Positions 13,600-26,699 of a stretch of 64,000 nucleotides of DNA are shown in pieces. A program made the translations under genes and the position numbers. Origin of the DNA: Cyclina sinensis (Eukaryota > Mollusca > Bivalvia > Venerida > Veneridae). The stretch lies in the NCBI GenBank assembly GCA_012932295.1, contig JAAONU010000006.1, positions 17,376,904-17,440,903 on the forward strand. Reading direction: 5' to 3'. Each line of letters starts with the position of its first letter. The stretch's first letter is position 1. The notes beneath the pieces are model-generated. The model searched no databases. It saw nothing but the letters and a program-made list of their open reading frames with translations, and was not told the origin of the DNA.

Positions 13600-16331
13600 T
13601 TTTCGTAAACCGTCAGCCGTTACGCCGTCTTAGACGATCAGGTGACACCAGCTCAGACGACTCATATTCTTTAATCTTGATTGGTTAAAGATGTTTGGTA
13701 GCTACGCCTCCGTATGAACGGAGGTTCAAACCAAAAGAAATCGACAATGTCGAAAAAACAATGACAAAAACAACTGCAACAAAATAACGGGGATTTTTAA
13801 ATATTTTTGTCTCGTTCTTTTAATTTCTACCTATCATTGCCTTAGTACACGTTTCAGTATATCGGCATACTCAAAGTACAAATAAAGAAGAAACATAAGA
13901 AGAGAAATAAAGAAGTGCATACATTTTCATCAGTCTAGGGTTTAAAGTCCTGCTGAAACACTCAAAATGATGGTGATGATTATGATGATGATGATAAAAA
14001 CAATGATAATGATATATTGTGCATTTCATTATTTTGTTGTTTCCCTGTTCTATCTATGTTCGTGTACTAGCAGTTTCCCTGCAAAGCCAGAGAGAATTTT
14101 TTTGTCATGTCGATTTTGTTAATCAAATAAATGCCATTACATATTTGTATTTTTATAAATCGATCAATACGTAAACTTAGACACAAAGTTTTGTTTCCAT
14201 GTATAATGGTGAAAGGAAATCTGTAAAATTCAAATCTCGTAGTTTTTGTATTTCAAAAATAAAACTTTACTAGTTAATGACTTCGACAACATGCTCAAGG
14301 AATATAAAGACCCTTAGCTTGGAATGAAAGTTAACGCTGAACTGTACGACACATTTTGACTTTGAGTTTAAACTGTCGAGGTTTGTTAGTTAAATGGATG
14401 GTGACTAAGGCATTTAAAGCATTTTAGAAATTCATGTTAAAAATATTAAAATTATGACTAAACTTTAATATTGTGAGCTGATGTTTACAGCCCGTATTCA
14501 TAATGGTTGCATGGTGGATCGATGTAGTTTTATTGGTAGCATATGTCCCGTTATCAAGAAAATCTTAATGTCGTGCTTTTATGAAGGCATGTTTCCCGTT
14601 TCTCTCGTGGTTTCATAGAACTGAACAGTAACTTGTTTTACTGGAGAACGGACATACATACAATAAGTTCTTCTTAGCTCAATGAAGCATGTCGGCTATT
14701 TTAAAATGTATAGGTAAGCAAACGTTTCTATATAATTAAATTAGCTGTGAGGGTTTGTTTTGGCGATGTTTGAAAAGCCTGTTTCGAATACAGTTACAAA
14801 CATTCGCGAAACATTTTTTTTCTTATTGCAGAAAATTGTGTATGTGTGTTTTTTATGAATAGGTATAAAGCACAGACTAACACGGAGCACAGTTTTATCT
14901 ACATGAAAAATATATATTGTGGATTTATATAAAGAAAGATTGGTGTATTTTTAATCATAAAACTTCAAGTATTTCATTCATTTATACCTGAAATTTCTTG
15001 ATTGTATTTTAGTTTGGATAAATAGTTTTAGATTGTAGGAACAAAAAGATGGACATTTTTGCTGAATTAATGAAAAGTAACACTGTTAATATTTAATCGT
15101 TATTCGCTGTTTAATTATACATGTAAAATACGTGTCCATAATCTATGTCTGTGTTTTAAGTTACTTTGAATAGATATTTGAAATAAATATTTTTCTTCAA
15201 AAGAAATAGGAGGTTGTAACTGGTTCTGGATATAAATAAAACTGTTTAATACATTATAGACAATATTTTTTATATTTTTTTATTGCATGTTTTAATGGAC
15301 CACAGGGTAACTACAAAAGCAGTCAATACGTGGCTTTAAGAAATAAAATCTAAGGACTAACTAAAGCAAGTATTTTCTCCAATGATTTTTATTTTCTATT
15401 TTCTTAAATACACCCTAAAAAAGAGTCAAATGGAAAAGTCTTTTAACCCAAAGAAAAAGAAAATGCGTGGAAAAGACAATATCTTTCTCCTTTCTGTGAA
15501 TAAGGCCTTATTTCTGCTTTTATTTAGAAGAGAAACATTTTCAGATTGTAAGCTGAAAAGTTAACCACAGTCATAATTCATTTCACGGACTAAAAATGTT
15601 GAAGACAAAAAATGAAACGTCTCTTTCCTTGTTTGTTCATGGAAAATATCATGTTGTCTTTAAGTCCTTGATACCCTTCACATTGACTATTCGACCGGTA
15701 GATCGGAAAACATGATAAAAACGATCTGAAACGTGAGATGTTGCTTTAAGCTGGATCGGCTTTCTTTTGTAAGATGTTTCATCGAGTGAGAATATCAGTT
15801 TTGCTTATGTGACAAATGTTAAGGTAATTTATTGATTCACATATCATATTAAAACCTACTGGTGCTGGAAACAGCGTACAGATTTTCAGTATTTATATAC
15901 CCCGTGAAACAAGTAGTCGGTCCCTCATCAGACCTTGAAAAAGCCATCACATTGCAATAGAAATTGACAGAAATTTTATTTCATTGCGTTAAAGACCCTC
16001 ACCATAAAACAGAAACACGCGACAAAAAGATAATATTCTATGTGTACGCATAGGAAAAATCGAAACATTTCCAAAGTATACCTGTTTGAAAAAACATTGC
16101 ATTGTCATTTCACTGACAAGTATGTCGTGAAATCAATACAAAAATGCTACATGGACTGTATCACATGTACAACTAAAACAGTCGATGATGTTGCATTTAT
16201 CAGTAACATTTTTTATTTTCTGTTATACGGGAGATCAGTCGGTGGTGGAGATGGCAGTGGTTGTGGTAGTGGTGGTGGTGGTGGGGGATGCGAATGAAAA
16301 TAGATGAAAATAGAATAAAAAATACTGAGGA
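13600..16331. other. Intergenic, no gene recognised
   Basis: Contains a GAT/ATG-rich microsatellite near 13966-13996 and a GGT-rich run at 16241-16288. No homologous open frame found. Confidence 0.5.
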
Positions 16332-17215
16332 GTCGACTTTGGCGTATGCAGTGTTGCAAAATTGTATAAAAAGATATTTGTTCAATAAAAGAAATGATTA
16401 TGCAATAAAAAATATTTATGTGCTAAAAAAATATTTATGAAGTTAAAAAATATATATTTGAACAATAAAAAATTATATTATGTTCTAAAAAAAATATTCA
16501 TGAGGTTAAAAAAATATATATGGACAAAAAAACCAATATCTATTGACAATAATTAGAAAAAAGTAATTGTTCTTAAAATAAATTATGTTCTAAAAAATAT
16601 ATATGAGGTAAACACAAATATAAATGGACAATAATTAGCATTGTGGGATAGCCAAATTAAGTTTGTAACAACGAATCTCATTGGTTCGTAAATTCCAATA
16701 TGGCAGTTCCCACCGGGCCCAGCCACCCAGGCACCAAAGAAATGAATGCTTCTGGTAAGTATAATATCAGTAGATATATGAACCAATTTGATTCGTTGTT
16801 ACCAACTTAATTTGGCTATCCCCACAATTCTAATTATTGTCCATATATATTATTTTATTGTCCATATATATTTTTTTAACCTCATAAATATTTTTTTAGC
16901 ATATAAATATCTTTTATTGCATAATATTTTAGTCCATATATTTTACCTTATAAATATTTTTATAGAAGATAAATATATTTTATTGAACGATTATTTTTTT
17001 CCTAATTATTGTCCATATGTATTATTTGTAGTCCCTATATATTTTTTAACCTCATAAATATTTTTAGAACATAAATATATTTTTTAATGTCCAAATATAT
17101 TTTTAACCTCATAAATATTTTTAGAACATAAATATATGTTATTGAACAATTATTTTTTTATTGAACAAATATATTTTTATACAATTTTGCAACACTCCTA
17201 CATGCCATAGTCGAC
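16332..17215. mobile_element. Foldback (long inverted repeat) element, about 0.9 kb
   Basis: Two arms of about 350-430 bases are inverted copies. The outer ends share GTCGACT and GTGTTGCAAAATTGTATA; the inner ends share GATAGCCAAATTAAGTT and TAACAACGAATC. The arms are built of 40-90 base AT-rich sub-repeats (AAAAATATTTATGAGGTTAA type). The loop, about 16690-16780, is unique and GC-richer. No coding capacity. Consistent with a foldback or MITE-type DNA transposon. Confidence 0.8.
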
Positions 17216-19930
17216 CATAAGGAATAAAAATAACATAAAAAAATACCGATGAATATTTTTATTCATACTACATAGGTTAATGTCAAATTTTATGGTCAAA
17301 AGATAAACTCAAACATTAGAATAACTGGAGTTTGAAAATAGAGTTGTTTTAGCTTGACATACTAAACTTCTGCCAGCAATTGTTTATCTTGAAATGCTTT
17401 TACATTGCAGAATTATGTCAAAATACATTAACACGACTTAGCTTCCAGTATCAGTTTAGTATTTCAATGCAATCATGAGCTCGCAGTGTAAAGAAAACAT
17501 TTGTTACTTCAGACATCTAGTGACCTATTCATTGCTAAATGTGACTAAGTTAAACTTAGCCTAAATTTTTACAAAGAGAAATTTTTCAGACAAAAATTTT
17601 GATTTGCAGAAAGAATTAAAACCCGTCAAACTGTTATCAAATTTCAGAATGCTAGTGGACAGGCAACTTACAGACCTTTTCACCAAAAGCATTACTTAAG
17701 TGAGAGAAACTTATAAGAAAAAGAAAAATAAGAACAAAACTTTTATTCAAGACTAAAAGAGTGTATCAGTGACTTATGACTTAATGAGTAAATATCTATG
17801 TGTGAACATTTTTCATGTTCTCAACAAATGTTGCTCATGATAAATAAAAATTATCAAGAGAGTAAAAAGTCGCTATCACAAGTTTGTGTTCACTCAAAAT
17901 AAGACACTACCATAAATTAATAAGTCAACATATCAAACATATGTTTTCAAATACAGTTTTAAGTTCTAAAACAAGTAGATTGAAATAAGTCAACATTTAC
18001 TAAAATATGTCATAATCGTGTCACCCTTTGGTAACACAATTCTCAAGTACTGAAACGTACCACTTTGATGAGTCAACATTTCACAGTATCTGTCCCTTTC
18101 AAAAACTAATGTCAGATGTATCAACAGGATTCTACTATACCAAGTCCACAAAAAACTCGAACAAACAAATGATAGAAATCCAGCTGACGCATTTTTACAT
18201 GTGTATTCACTTTCTGTTTCTTTGTCTTTGCATTTCTCGTTTTTACTTGTGATTTGTCTTGCATACTGGACCCATGGGTCTCACAATTCCAAACTCTTCT
18301 TTCAACTGACACATCCCTTCCTAATTTACATCTTCCGTGTCTCTGTAGTAGATGATGTCGTCAAACAGCGTTGCTTTTCCTGAAAAGAATGTCAAAATTC
18401 CTTTGTTAATTATAAAACTTACTGATAAATGCAGGTGTACTACCTTTTCGTCTGTGGTTATGTTACTCTTAATTCAGTTTGAATGTTGTGGTAAATCTGA
18501 TGTTTCTCTTTATTTTGATGAACTGAAGACAAACTTATGAGATAGTTCTGAAGAAAGTAACAAGTATCACTCCCTAGTTCTGGACATACGCCTAAGGATT
18601 TCAAAGGGTTTCAAAGTGATCCAGTGGCTGGGTTAAATCCCTGGCAATATCTGTCAGGCCACCAGTCTAATTTGGTTTATATCTTTTACATATCTTCTCA
18701 ACAGGTACACATTCTCCTGTCTACTCTTAGAAATGAAGCTGTTTCTTAAAAAAATGAAAGCGCTGGCTGACATATTTTTTGAAATTGTGTTGAGTTTTGC
18801 TGATTCTAATCTAAACAGGATATCATATCTACAGCCCCACTGAGAAAAATTCTTTAAAACTGGACACTTTTCAAATTTTTACAGACTACATGACTGCAAC
18901 TCTTTTAGATAAGCAAAATGAAAATGTTCATTTCAACGTATCTAAGTGTATGAAGCAAATATCAAATGAAACTGAAAATCAATAATATTCTTATTAAAAC
19001 AAGACCTTTTATGGGCCAATATTTTGAAGTGTTTTCTAAATAATGTAAGATATCTCATTCCAAGAATGACTTTTTGTAACACTCAACAAAATCAAGTAAT
19101 TTGTTATCAAATATCTTACGACATTTTATTAATGATACTTAATATTATGAAAGAGTACTAAAAAGATTTGATGACCTGAAATGGAAGACTGGCAGCAACT
19201 ATTTCTGTTTTATCCTACAACTCGACTTCTTTATTCTGGCATGACTGTGCAGTTCTTGAACAACATCAAAGACTGTATATATCAAATATATCTTCCAGAA
19301 AGATGGCGATTCTTTGTTGTGCTTGATAAATTTAAGTTTGAAATAGTCCATCATTATTATTTTTGTTGTCCACAGCCTGGCGAGCACATTCATCGTCTGC
19401 CATCTTGCCATCAAAGTAAATATGTGATTGTGCAAATCGTAAAACAAAATCCAATTAAATTGTCGACACATCGGTTCCATTTAAAAAAAGTCACGAATAA
19501 CTGGATCGGATAGTTGCCGAACTTTCTTTAAACGATGATTTTGTTCGAGTCGGCGCGCAATATGGAAATAAAACAAGCGTCAGCGTATTTTGTTTTTATT
19601 TCATTTCAGCATAATTTCGGTTCGGCGATCCATTGAAACAGATAATTAAAGAATGTTGGCCATATCAACGACTCATGAATTTACCATGTTGGCAATGCTA
19701 ACGTTAATTTGACAAAAAATGATAGAGATTCCTATAGTTTAAACTATATTTTTTTTCAAGAAATAAACATTTATAACTTATGCTATAAACAAGGAAACCA
19801 GCATCGAGTTGACAGTTCCAAGCTTAATTTTAAACCTTCTCCTAAATACTGTAAGTTATACTACCAGAGATATTTCGATAAATTAGTATGCATGTAGAAT
19901 TGTGCTTTTTATTGCCTATATTTCATTATA
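17216..19930. other. Intergenic, no gene recognised
   Basis: AT-rich. Open frames at 18028-18540 and 19181-19513 overlap one another on both strands and match no family I recognise. Confidence 0.5.
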
Positions 19931-19939
19931 AAGATATTG

Positions 19940-20331
19940 TGTAATTCAAATGTACAATGTTGAGAGTAAAAAAATGATAGAAGAGGTAGACATGTTCCTT
20001 TATGGAAAGAATTAACAATAATTGAAATAAGATATGAAGATGTTTTAATATCCCCGTATTACATAGTAGATTCTCCACAATATTTTTATCATATAAATCT
20101 TCGCTGAAAGAGTTGCAGTGTGCTCTGAGTCTCGTATGCAGTATTTGTGTTTTGCTTTCCCCAACATAATAGTAGCACAAAAAGTAAAGATAACTTTGAC
20201 CCATCCCCTCTATCTATCCGCAGATCCAATTCTTTCAATGCTAATGCTAAATCATTAATTAAACAGTTGAAGAGTACTGGTGAAAGTATACAACCATGTC
20301 TGAATCCGATTTTTACATCGAGGTTTATCAT
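19940..20331 (-). pseudogene. LINE (non-LTR retrotransposon) reverse-transcriptase fragment
   Basis: The minus-strand frame at 20199-20331 reads GFRHGCILSPVLFNCLINDL, the RT block just before the catalytic YxDD box, then ALKELDLRIDRGDGSKLSLL. The YxDD box is missing: the frame breaks at this point and a second frame continues with ESKTQILHTR, which resembles the segment after YxDD in invertebrate LINEs. This suggests an internal deletion and frameshift. Dead fragment, no autonomous function. Confidence 0.75.
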
Positions 20332-20339
20332 TGATTATT

Positions 20340-22100
20340 TCTTAAATATTTTTATGTATTTATCTATTATTTTGGAATAACATGTTAGTGAAATTGGTAG
20401 CCGATAATCGGACGTACGAACTCTTAACCGGTTAACCGTTGCCATGCCTAATTTTTATTTCCTCCTCCTGGTGTTCATTTAAATAAACCAGTTAAGAAAA
20501 ACAATCTTGCTTAAGGAGTGAATTAGGTCTGCAGTGAGAAACAAAGTTTGATCATTTTCCTGAAAACAGCATAAACATGAGCTTATTTCCATTGTTTTTG
20601 GACTTTCCAGATGTTAAAGATTTGTAAAAAAATCTACAAAATAGTGCAGCTTTTAAGATTAATTTCTTTTAAGATTCTGTTTTTAACGTCAGGCCCTACA
20701 TCTTTACTCAGAGACGCCAGTGTTAATTTTGCCGCTGTCGTGTACTGTTTTTTTTCATGATTCGTTTTGGATTGTGTTATAAATAATTTATCTTATTATC
20801 AATTATTATTTTTTTAATATATAATTATCATTTCATTAATTTATTAAATGTTTTAATACTTTTCAGTAATCTGTTGTTGTAAGACTAGCGTTATCTAATC
20901 TATTTGCAATTCTTTTAATAGAGGTGCCCCTTAACCTTTCATGCTTTGTGCTTTCAGGACTCTTCGGGCTTTTTTTGTACCCTCTGTCTGAAGTTAAGAT
21001 GATGAACACAATATTTACAGTAACAGGAAACGAACAGTAAACTAAATTATAATCATAATCAGAAGGCAATAGCTTTTACGAAGCTCACTGAATGGCAAGA
21101 AATTGACATTATATTTTCATAAACAATGTTGTCCCTTCTAGACTTTCAAAACATTTGAGTTGTACATTTTTGAACAACTCTGAAAAGTGCTTTATTTTTT
21201 TAATAAGTTAAACGTTGGTGGCTTCTCTCCCAGGTCAGCTAAAACAGGCCAAAAATAACGGTCTCTTAATGCCTTCTGAATGACTTTCGAGGTTTTGTAC
21301 ACAGAAAGGTGTGTACATTTTATTGAATGAAAGAAATAGTTCTATCCTTATAGAATCTCCTCCAAGCATCATTCGTTTAGTTTTTTTATCTATCTTGTAT
21401 TTATCAGCACCTGCATTTCCAAGAGTTCTATTCATAAATATTCTGCTCGAAAATGTGGAAAAGTCTCAGTTAATCTGTGCATGTACTGTTTTTACAATTT
21501 CTAGGCTCGAGAAGTTGTATATACTCACGAGATGAGGACAAGAGAGTTAAACGGAAATTTAACTAAATATTTCGATGATGACATAAGGAATATAGTATTC
21601 TGTAAACACGAAGTATCCTGCTGAATCTAGAAAATATCCATTATAGCATCATGAAACCTCAATCGTTTTTTTCAGAAAGCAGTAAGCAGGTTGGGTAGAT
21701 GTAATCTTTTAGTCAAAGTCGCAATTCGATTTAAAAAATATTACCCCTTTCTATAAATATATTTTATAAATTACATGTTATGTAAAAACAAAACTTTATC
21801 TAAACTGAGATAGTTCATCAAAACTGTGTTTCGGCAAAAGTTGTGATCTTTGTTTCAACATAGCAGTCTTATATTTACAGACAAATGCTTTTTGTCAGTT
21901 AAGCTCGGAACAACGTCCTCGTGATGATCTTTTGAAAACTTATTTCGTCCGACGTCTGTTTTCATCCGTATTACGCCAAACTATCTCCTCCTATACCGAT
22001 GGGCTGAAAATTTATGACACTCGGCAAGAATACCCCCTGTATAAATCTCTAGCAAAGCTATTTAAAGAATTGCTTTTAATGGAGAAATTTGTTTGCTGTA
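20340..22100. other. Intergenic, no gene recognised
   Basis: No homologous frame or structured repeat was found on either strand. Confidence 0.45.
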
Positions 22101-22262
22101 GCAACGAGAAGGAAAATGCCGCAATGTCCCTCCTATTGTGTCTTTGTTTTCTATAGCAACGAGAAGGAAAATGCCGCAATGTCCCTCCTATTGTGTATTT
22201 GTTTTCTATAGCAACGAGAAGGAAAATGCCGCAATGTCCCTCCTATTGTGTATTTGTTTTCA
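22101..22262 (+). repeat. 55-bp direct triplication
   Basis: Three nearly identical copies starting at 22101, 22156 and 22211 (GCAACGAGAAGGAAAATGCC and onward). The only clear difference is TCTTTG against TATTTG, so the expansion is recent. Confidence 0.93.
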
Positions 22263-22556
22263 TGCTAGTCACGTAAGTTCTGTAGTCATTGAATGAAAGT
22301 TTCTTATAAATAACTTAGACATGTTTAATTTACTACAGACAAAATTGAATATTTGTTTCAGTAATGTCTTCTATTTTGACACATGTTACGGGCTGTATTT
22401 ATGCTATTCCAATAATTGTGATGCACATGCATTAAATGTTAAGGTGACAGATTGCGTTACAATGAATCTGCAAACAACGCAGCTTATATACATTTAGAGA
22501 AATCACAAAGTAATATTAACAAACGCAGTATTCCTCTAAATACTTAGTTTAACATG

Positions 22557-23036
22557 AGTCATCCAATCACCCTACAGTTCAGTCATCCAATCGCCCTACA
22601 GTTCAGTCATCCAATCGCCCTACATTTCAGTCATCTAATCGCCCTACAGTTCAGTCATACAATCGCCCTACAGTTCAGTCATCCAATCGCCCTACAGTTC
22701 AGTCATCCAATCGCCATACAGTTCAGTCATCCAATCACCCTACAGTTCAGGCATCCAATCACCCTACAGTTCAGTCATCCAATCGCCCTACAGTTCAGTC
22801 ATCCAATCACCCTACAAGTCAGTCATCTAATCGCCCTACAGTTCAGTCATCCAATCGCCCTACAGTTCAGTCATCCAATCGCCCTACAGTTCAGTCATCC
22901 AATCGCCCTACAGTTCAGTCATCCAATCGCCCTACAGTTCAGTCATTCAATCGCCCTACAGTTCAGTAATTCAATCACCCTACAGTTCAGTCATCCAATC
23001 ACCCTACAGTTCAGTCATCCAATCACCCTACAGTTC
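22557..23036 (+). repeat. 24-bp minisatellite, 20 copies
   Basis: Twenty units of AGTCATCCAATCGCCCTACA plus GTTC. Because 24 is a multiple of three, a 175-codon frame (22554-23081) runs through it as an FSHPIALQ octapeptide repeat. Unit differences (A to T, P to L/T/S, L to I, Q to H, S to R) all change the residue, as expected without protein selection. Confidence 0.95.
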
Positions 23037-23039
23037 AGT

Positions 23040-25680
23040 TTGCAGTCGTTGTTTACGTGTAGCATGATGTCTTCTCAATGATTCATTCTAGCCTACCAAA
23101 TAGAAGAATCATGCGTGGTTTTTACACTGCAGAGATCGGTCATCAATTATTCTGCATAATGCTTTTAATTCTTTTTGTCCTAAGTGTATTCGGTATAATG
23201 TTTTATCGTCGGTACAAACCTTTCAGATGACGGCAGGACCATGTGCTCCTGTCAGACAGATGTGACCGTTTAAAGTTTATTCAGAACATCCTTAATTGCA
23301 TTATTGAATTACTATCATTCATAATGACAACGTTTTTAAAACTTTAGCTCCAAAGTAATTGTTAATATTGGTATTTAACAAGAGGAATTGTCTTGAATAT
23401 GTACCTAGTGCCTATAATTAACCAGACAAGTATAAGAGTGTTATCTTCCTGAAGGGTTTCTTCGGTCCGTCCCTTTTTCATTTGAAATTTCATTGTGACA
23501 AACCCTTTGAGCAACAGAGCTGGCTCGTATTTACAACACCCTATTTCTCAAATACCTACGTTTATTCAAGGGCATTCAATGTCACTAGCCTAATTTGCCT
23601 TTAATGTTGATATTTGACTTCTTAGTGAGATCTTGACCATGAGCTAACAGGTCTGTTTGAAACATAATACTTTGTCTTGAAAAGGTACAGATTTGTACTT
23701 GTATGTAATATAAAGTATACTGATTTTTTTGCTTGTTATTTTTGTGTTTTATTTGGAAAGAGATGAAGAGACAAATGTGTTTTTTTCATCATTTACCTAA
23801 TACTTATAAAGAAACAAGAAATATGATCAGCGTAGACACAGTACAAAATAAATGCACCTTAAGTGTACAGTTTTCAGTCATTGGCAAATATTTAACACGT
23901 GCAGTAATCGAATGTCTTGTATCCATAACAGTTCAGGCTATAAACAAAAATGTTGAGCTTAATGTTGAAAGAGTCAACACATTTTCAGTAAAATATATTG
24001 AACTTTAGTAATATTTAATATATATTAATTCCATTAAGTATAATTGTGCATGGTTCAAACGTTTGGATATTAATTAACGACTGTACTAATGATTCGGTAA
24101 TCATTTTCAGAGGCAATCTAACGATTACGAATTCCAATGTAAAGTGATATTACATCAACACTTTTAACCAATGGCAAACATCCTTCTTAAGCTGAAGATT
24201 TTGTATCTTACAATTTCATTCGTTACAAATGTAGGTTAAACTCGATTTTAATACAGCTAAACCGAAAAAGAAAATAATGTTTATGATATTAATTTAAACT
24301 AGGTATTGATATGATTTATACAGTTTTAATCAAGCGAATTTACTTCTACCACATTATATCGTTATCAAATACTGTCATTTTGCAATATTTTTTTAATATC
24401 TCGTTATTAGTAGCTTTGTGAATAATATTTCCTTTCCTTCAGCCAGGTTTTTAAAACTCACGATCCTTAATTGTTAATTTTTTTTTAGTTTAATTATATA
24501 ACATTGTAAATTCTTGAGTGACAGATTGCACAACAACAAACCCCCCCCCCCCCAAAAAAAAAAAAAAAAAAAAAAAAAAAAACAACCCAACACTTTGTTT
24601 ATTAAACATATTAGCATTTTAATATCATATGTACATAAGTCCATATTAATCGTCAACAATGTTTCGGACAAGTAAGCATATACAGTAAACTATCATTTAT
24701 TTGATTATACATGTATTTATTCGTTTGTTTATTTGTTTATTTAAACTGTTCTACCCTTATGTAGGAGCTCCCAAATATTTACTTTTTTTGTCCCTATGGT
24801 TTTATATCTGCAATGTTCATTGCTTGACTTAATCAATGCTGTTGTGATCGTTTCTAGAAATTTAATTGCTGGCGTATGTAACATGTGTTGTTTTCTTCAC
24901 GTTGTTATCTTATTGTTTACTTGGTTGTGAGATCAAAAAGGAATTTCTTTAAGAAAAAAACATAGACAATTAAGTCAAAACTGTACCTTGCTTTTTGTAT
25001 ATTTACTGTATGCTTGAAAATAAAAAAAAAGGTTTCGCTAGTTATGTCGATGCTTACAAACAGAAACACACTTTAGGTGAGTTTATTTAAAACTATCAAT
25101 ATATTCTTTTAGCAATAGGTACAAGTATCTAGGCGACGTTCGAGTGGGAAAGATTGTTAGTGATATTTTCCTAAAGGCAGAAAGCGTTTATTGTCTTGAG
25201 TTTTGTTCGTTAACGCATTTTAGAGATTTAAATAAATCCAGTAAAAGTGTTACTAATAAAAATAAATTAGTGACAGATTACCCTAGAGTTCATTAAGTGT
25301 ACTGCTTAAAACTGCATCAGTTTGGCAGATGTTTAATCTTGTGATTTCACTTCTGTTCAAACTTTAGCATGTACTGACGATTTCTCGTTGTGCCACTTTG
25401 AATAATGCTATCTGTAATACTATGTTTATGAACATCTGAAGGAATATACCTTACCAACATAGGTGCATCTCGTTATGTTTCTATTGTTATGAATAGACGT
25501 AGGAAAATTGAGTGACAGATTGCAAAGCAATCGATTCCTCATGTATAAAGGCGGTGGTTATCTCTTTAAGAAATCAAAGTCAAGGCTTTCACTTACATCC
25601 ATATTGATTGCTATTTAATGAAACTCACAGAGTAGATTTCACTTCTCTTCAAGAATATAGTCCACCTTTTTATATGTATT
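23040..25680. other. Intergenic with a diverged repeat and a poly(C)/poly(A) tract
   Basis: No gene recognised. Holds the 23815-24275 repeat copy (listed separately) and 13 C followed by 29 A at 24541-24582. The motif GTGACAGATTGC recurs near 22443, 24519 and 25511. Confidence 0.5.
23815..24275 (+). repeat. Diverged direct-repeat partner of the 25.9-26.4 kb segment
   Basis: Shares ordered blocks with 25940-26395, such as ATCGAATGTC, GGCTATAAACAAAA, TTCCATTAAGTATA, TTTTCAGAGGCAAT and CGATTTTAATACAGCTA, over about 460 bases at moderate identity. It is probably the interior of an older copy of the TIR element at 25.7 kb, with termini no longer visible. Confidence 0.7.
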
Positions 25681-25684
25681 GTAA

Positions 25685-26692
25685 GGAATCCCGTTTCGGC
25701 CACTTAAAATATCGCCTGTTTTTCTTTTTTTTTTTAAATCATGTCTTGCTCTTTTACTAGCGAAAATTTGAAACCTCGTAAGGAAATATAGGCTTAATTT
25801 AAAATTTTAAATTTTCGCATGTCTCCCGTTAATTCATCGCGTGATTTTACAAGAATTTCACCTGTGATTTTCAAGAATTTCTTACTTATTGATCGAGAAC
25901 CATTTACCCGTATGAAACATCGCCAGAAATGGTAACAAGAAATATCTTTAAAAAAGGATGGTCTTAGTAAATACAGTACAAAAGTGTATGGTTTTTGGAC
26001 ATTAGCAAATATTGAACGCGCTTTATAATCGAATGTCCTATTTCCGTAACAGTTTTGGCTATAAACAAAATATATCGAATTTAATGCCGAATGTGCCAAT
26101 ATCATTTTCAGAAAAACAAATAAAATAAATCATCTTTATTAAATGTTTATTCCATTAAGTATATTTTTTTCATGGTTAAAATATTTTGATATTTAATTTA
26201 CAGCTGTATCAATGTTATTATTACTGAATTATTTTCAGAGGCAATTAAACTGAAAAATACGAATTCTGTCCTAAAATGTCATAACAGCAACCGATGATAA
26301 ACTTCCTTCTACAGCTGAAAAGTTTGTATGTAACAATTTCATTTGTTACAGATGTAGGTCCAAATCGATTTTAATACAGCTACACCGAAAAAGCCGAAGT
26401 TTTCTTATTTCAACATGCTACGTGCAGTAATGGTGACTAAATTTTCGCCTATATTTCCTGCGCAAGATTTGACACTAGATACGCGACTTTTTATTTTGAG
26501 GCTAAAATGGTGACAGTGCGAAAAGTTAAATGATAAATTTTACCTGTATTTCCTTGCGAGGTTTTAGATTTTTGATAGCATATTATGTTCATCTGAAAGG
26601 ACGAAACAAGAGATTATGTAAAATCTCGCCTGGCAGACAGGCGATACTAGTATTTTACTTGGCCCGAAATGTGTGGCCCGAATGGGATTCCG
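25685..26692. mobile_element. Non-autonomous TIR DNA transposon, about 1 kb
   Basis: Terminal inverted repeats: GGAATCCCGTTTCGGCCAC at 25685 against a reverse-complement match to GGAATCCCATTCGGGCCAC ending near 26692. A second inner inverted pair is AAACCTCGTAAGGAAATATA (25771 on) against the complement at 26520-26570. ATCGCCTG is also shared. No transposase frame is present. The interior is the segment shared with 23815-24275. Confidence 0.7.
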
Positions 26693-26699
26693 TTGTATT

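Noticed and set aside
19926..20204. GIY-YIG endonuclease (Penelope-type) suggested by YVGESKTQ
   Set aside because: The context is a LINE RT fragment and the following residues fit a post-YxDD segment better than a GIY-YIG fold.
22554..23081. 175-codon octapeptide-repeat protein
   Set aside because: By-product of a 24-base minisatellite with no synonymous variation and no recognised domain.
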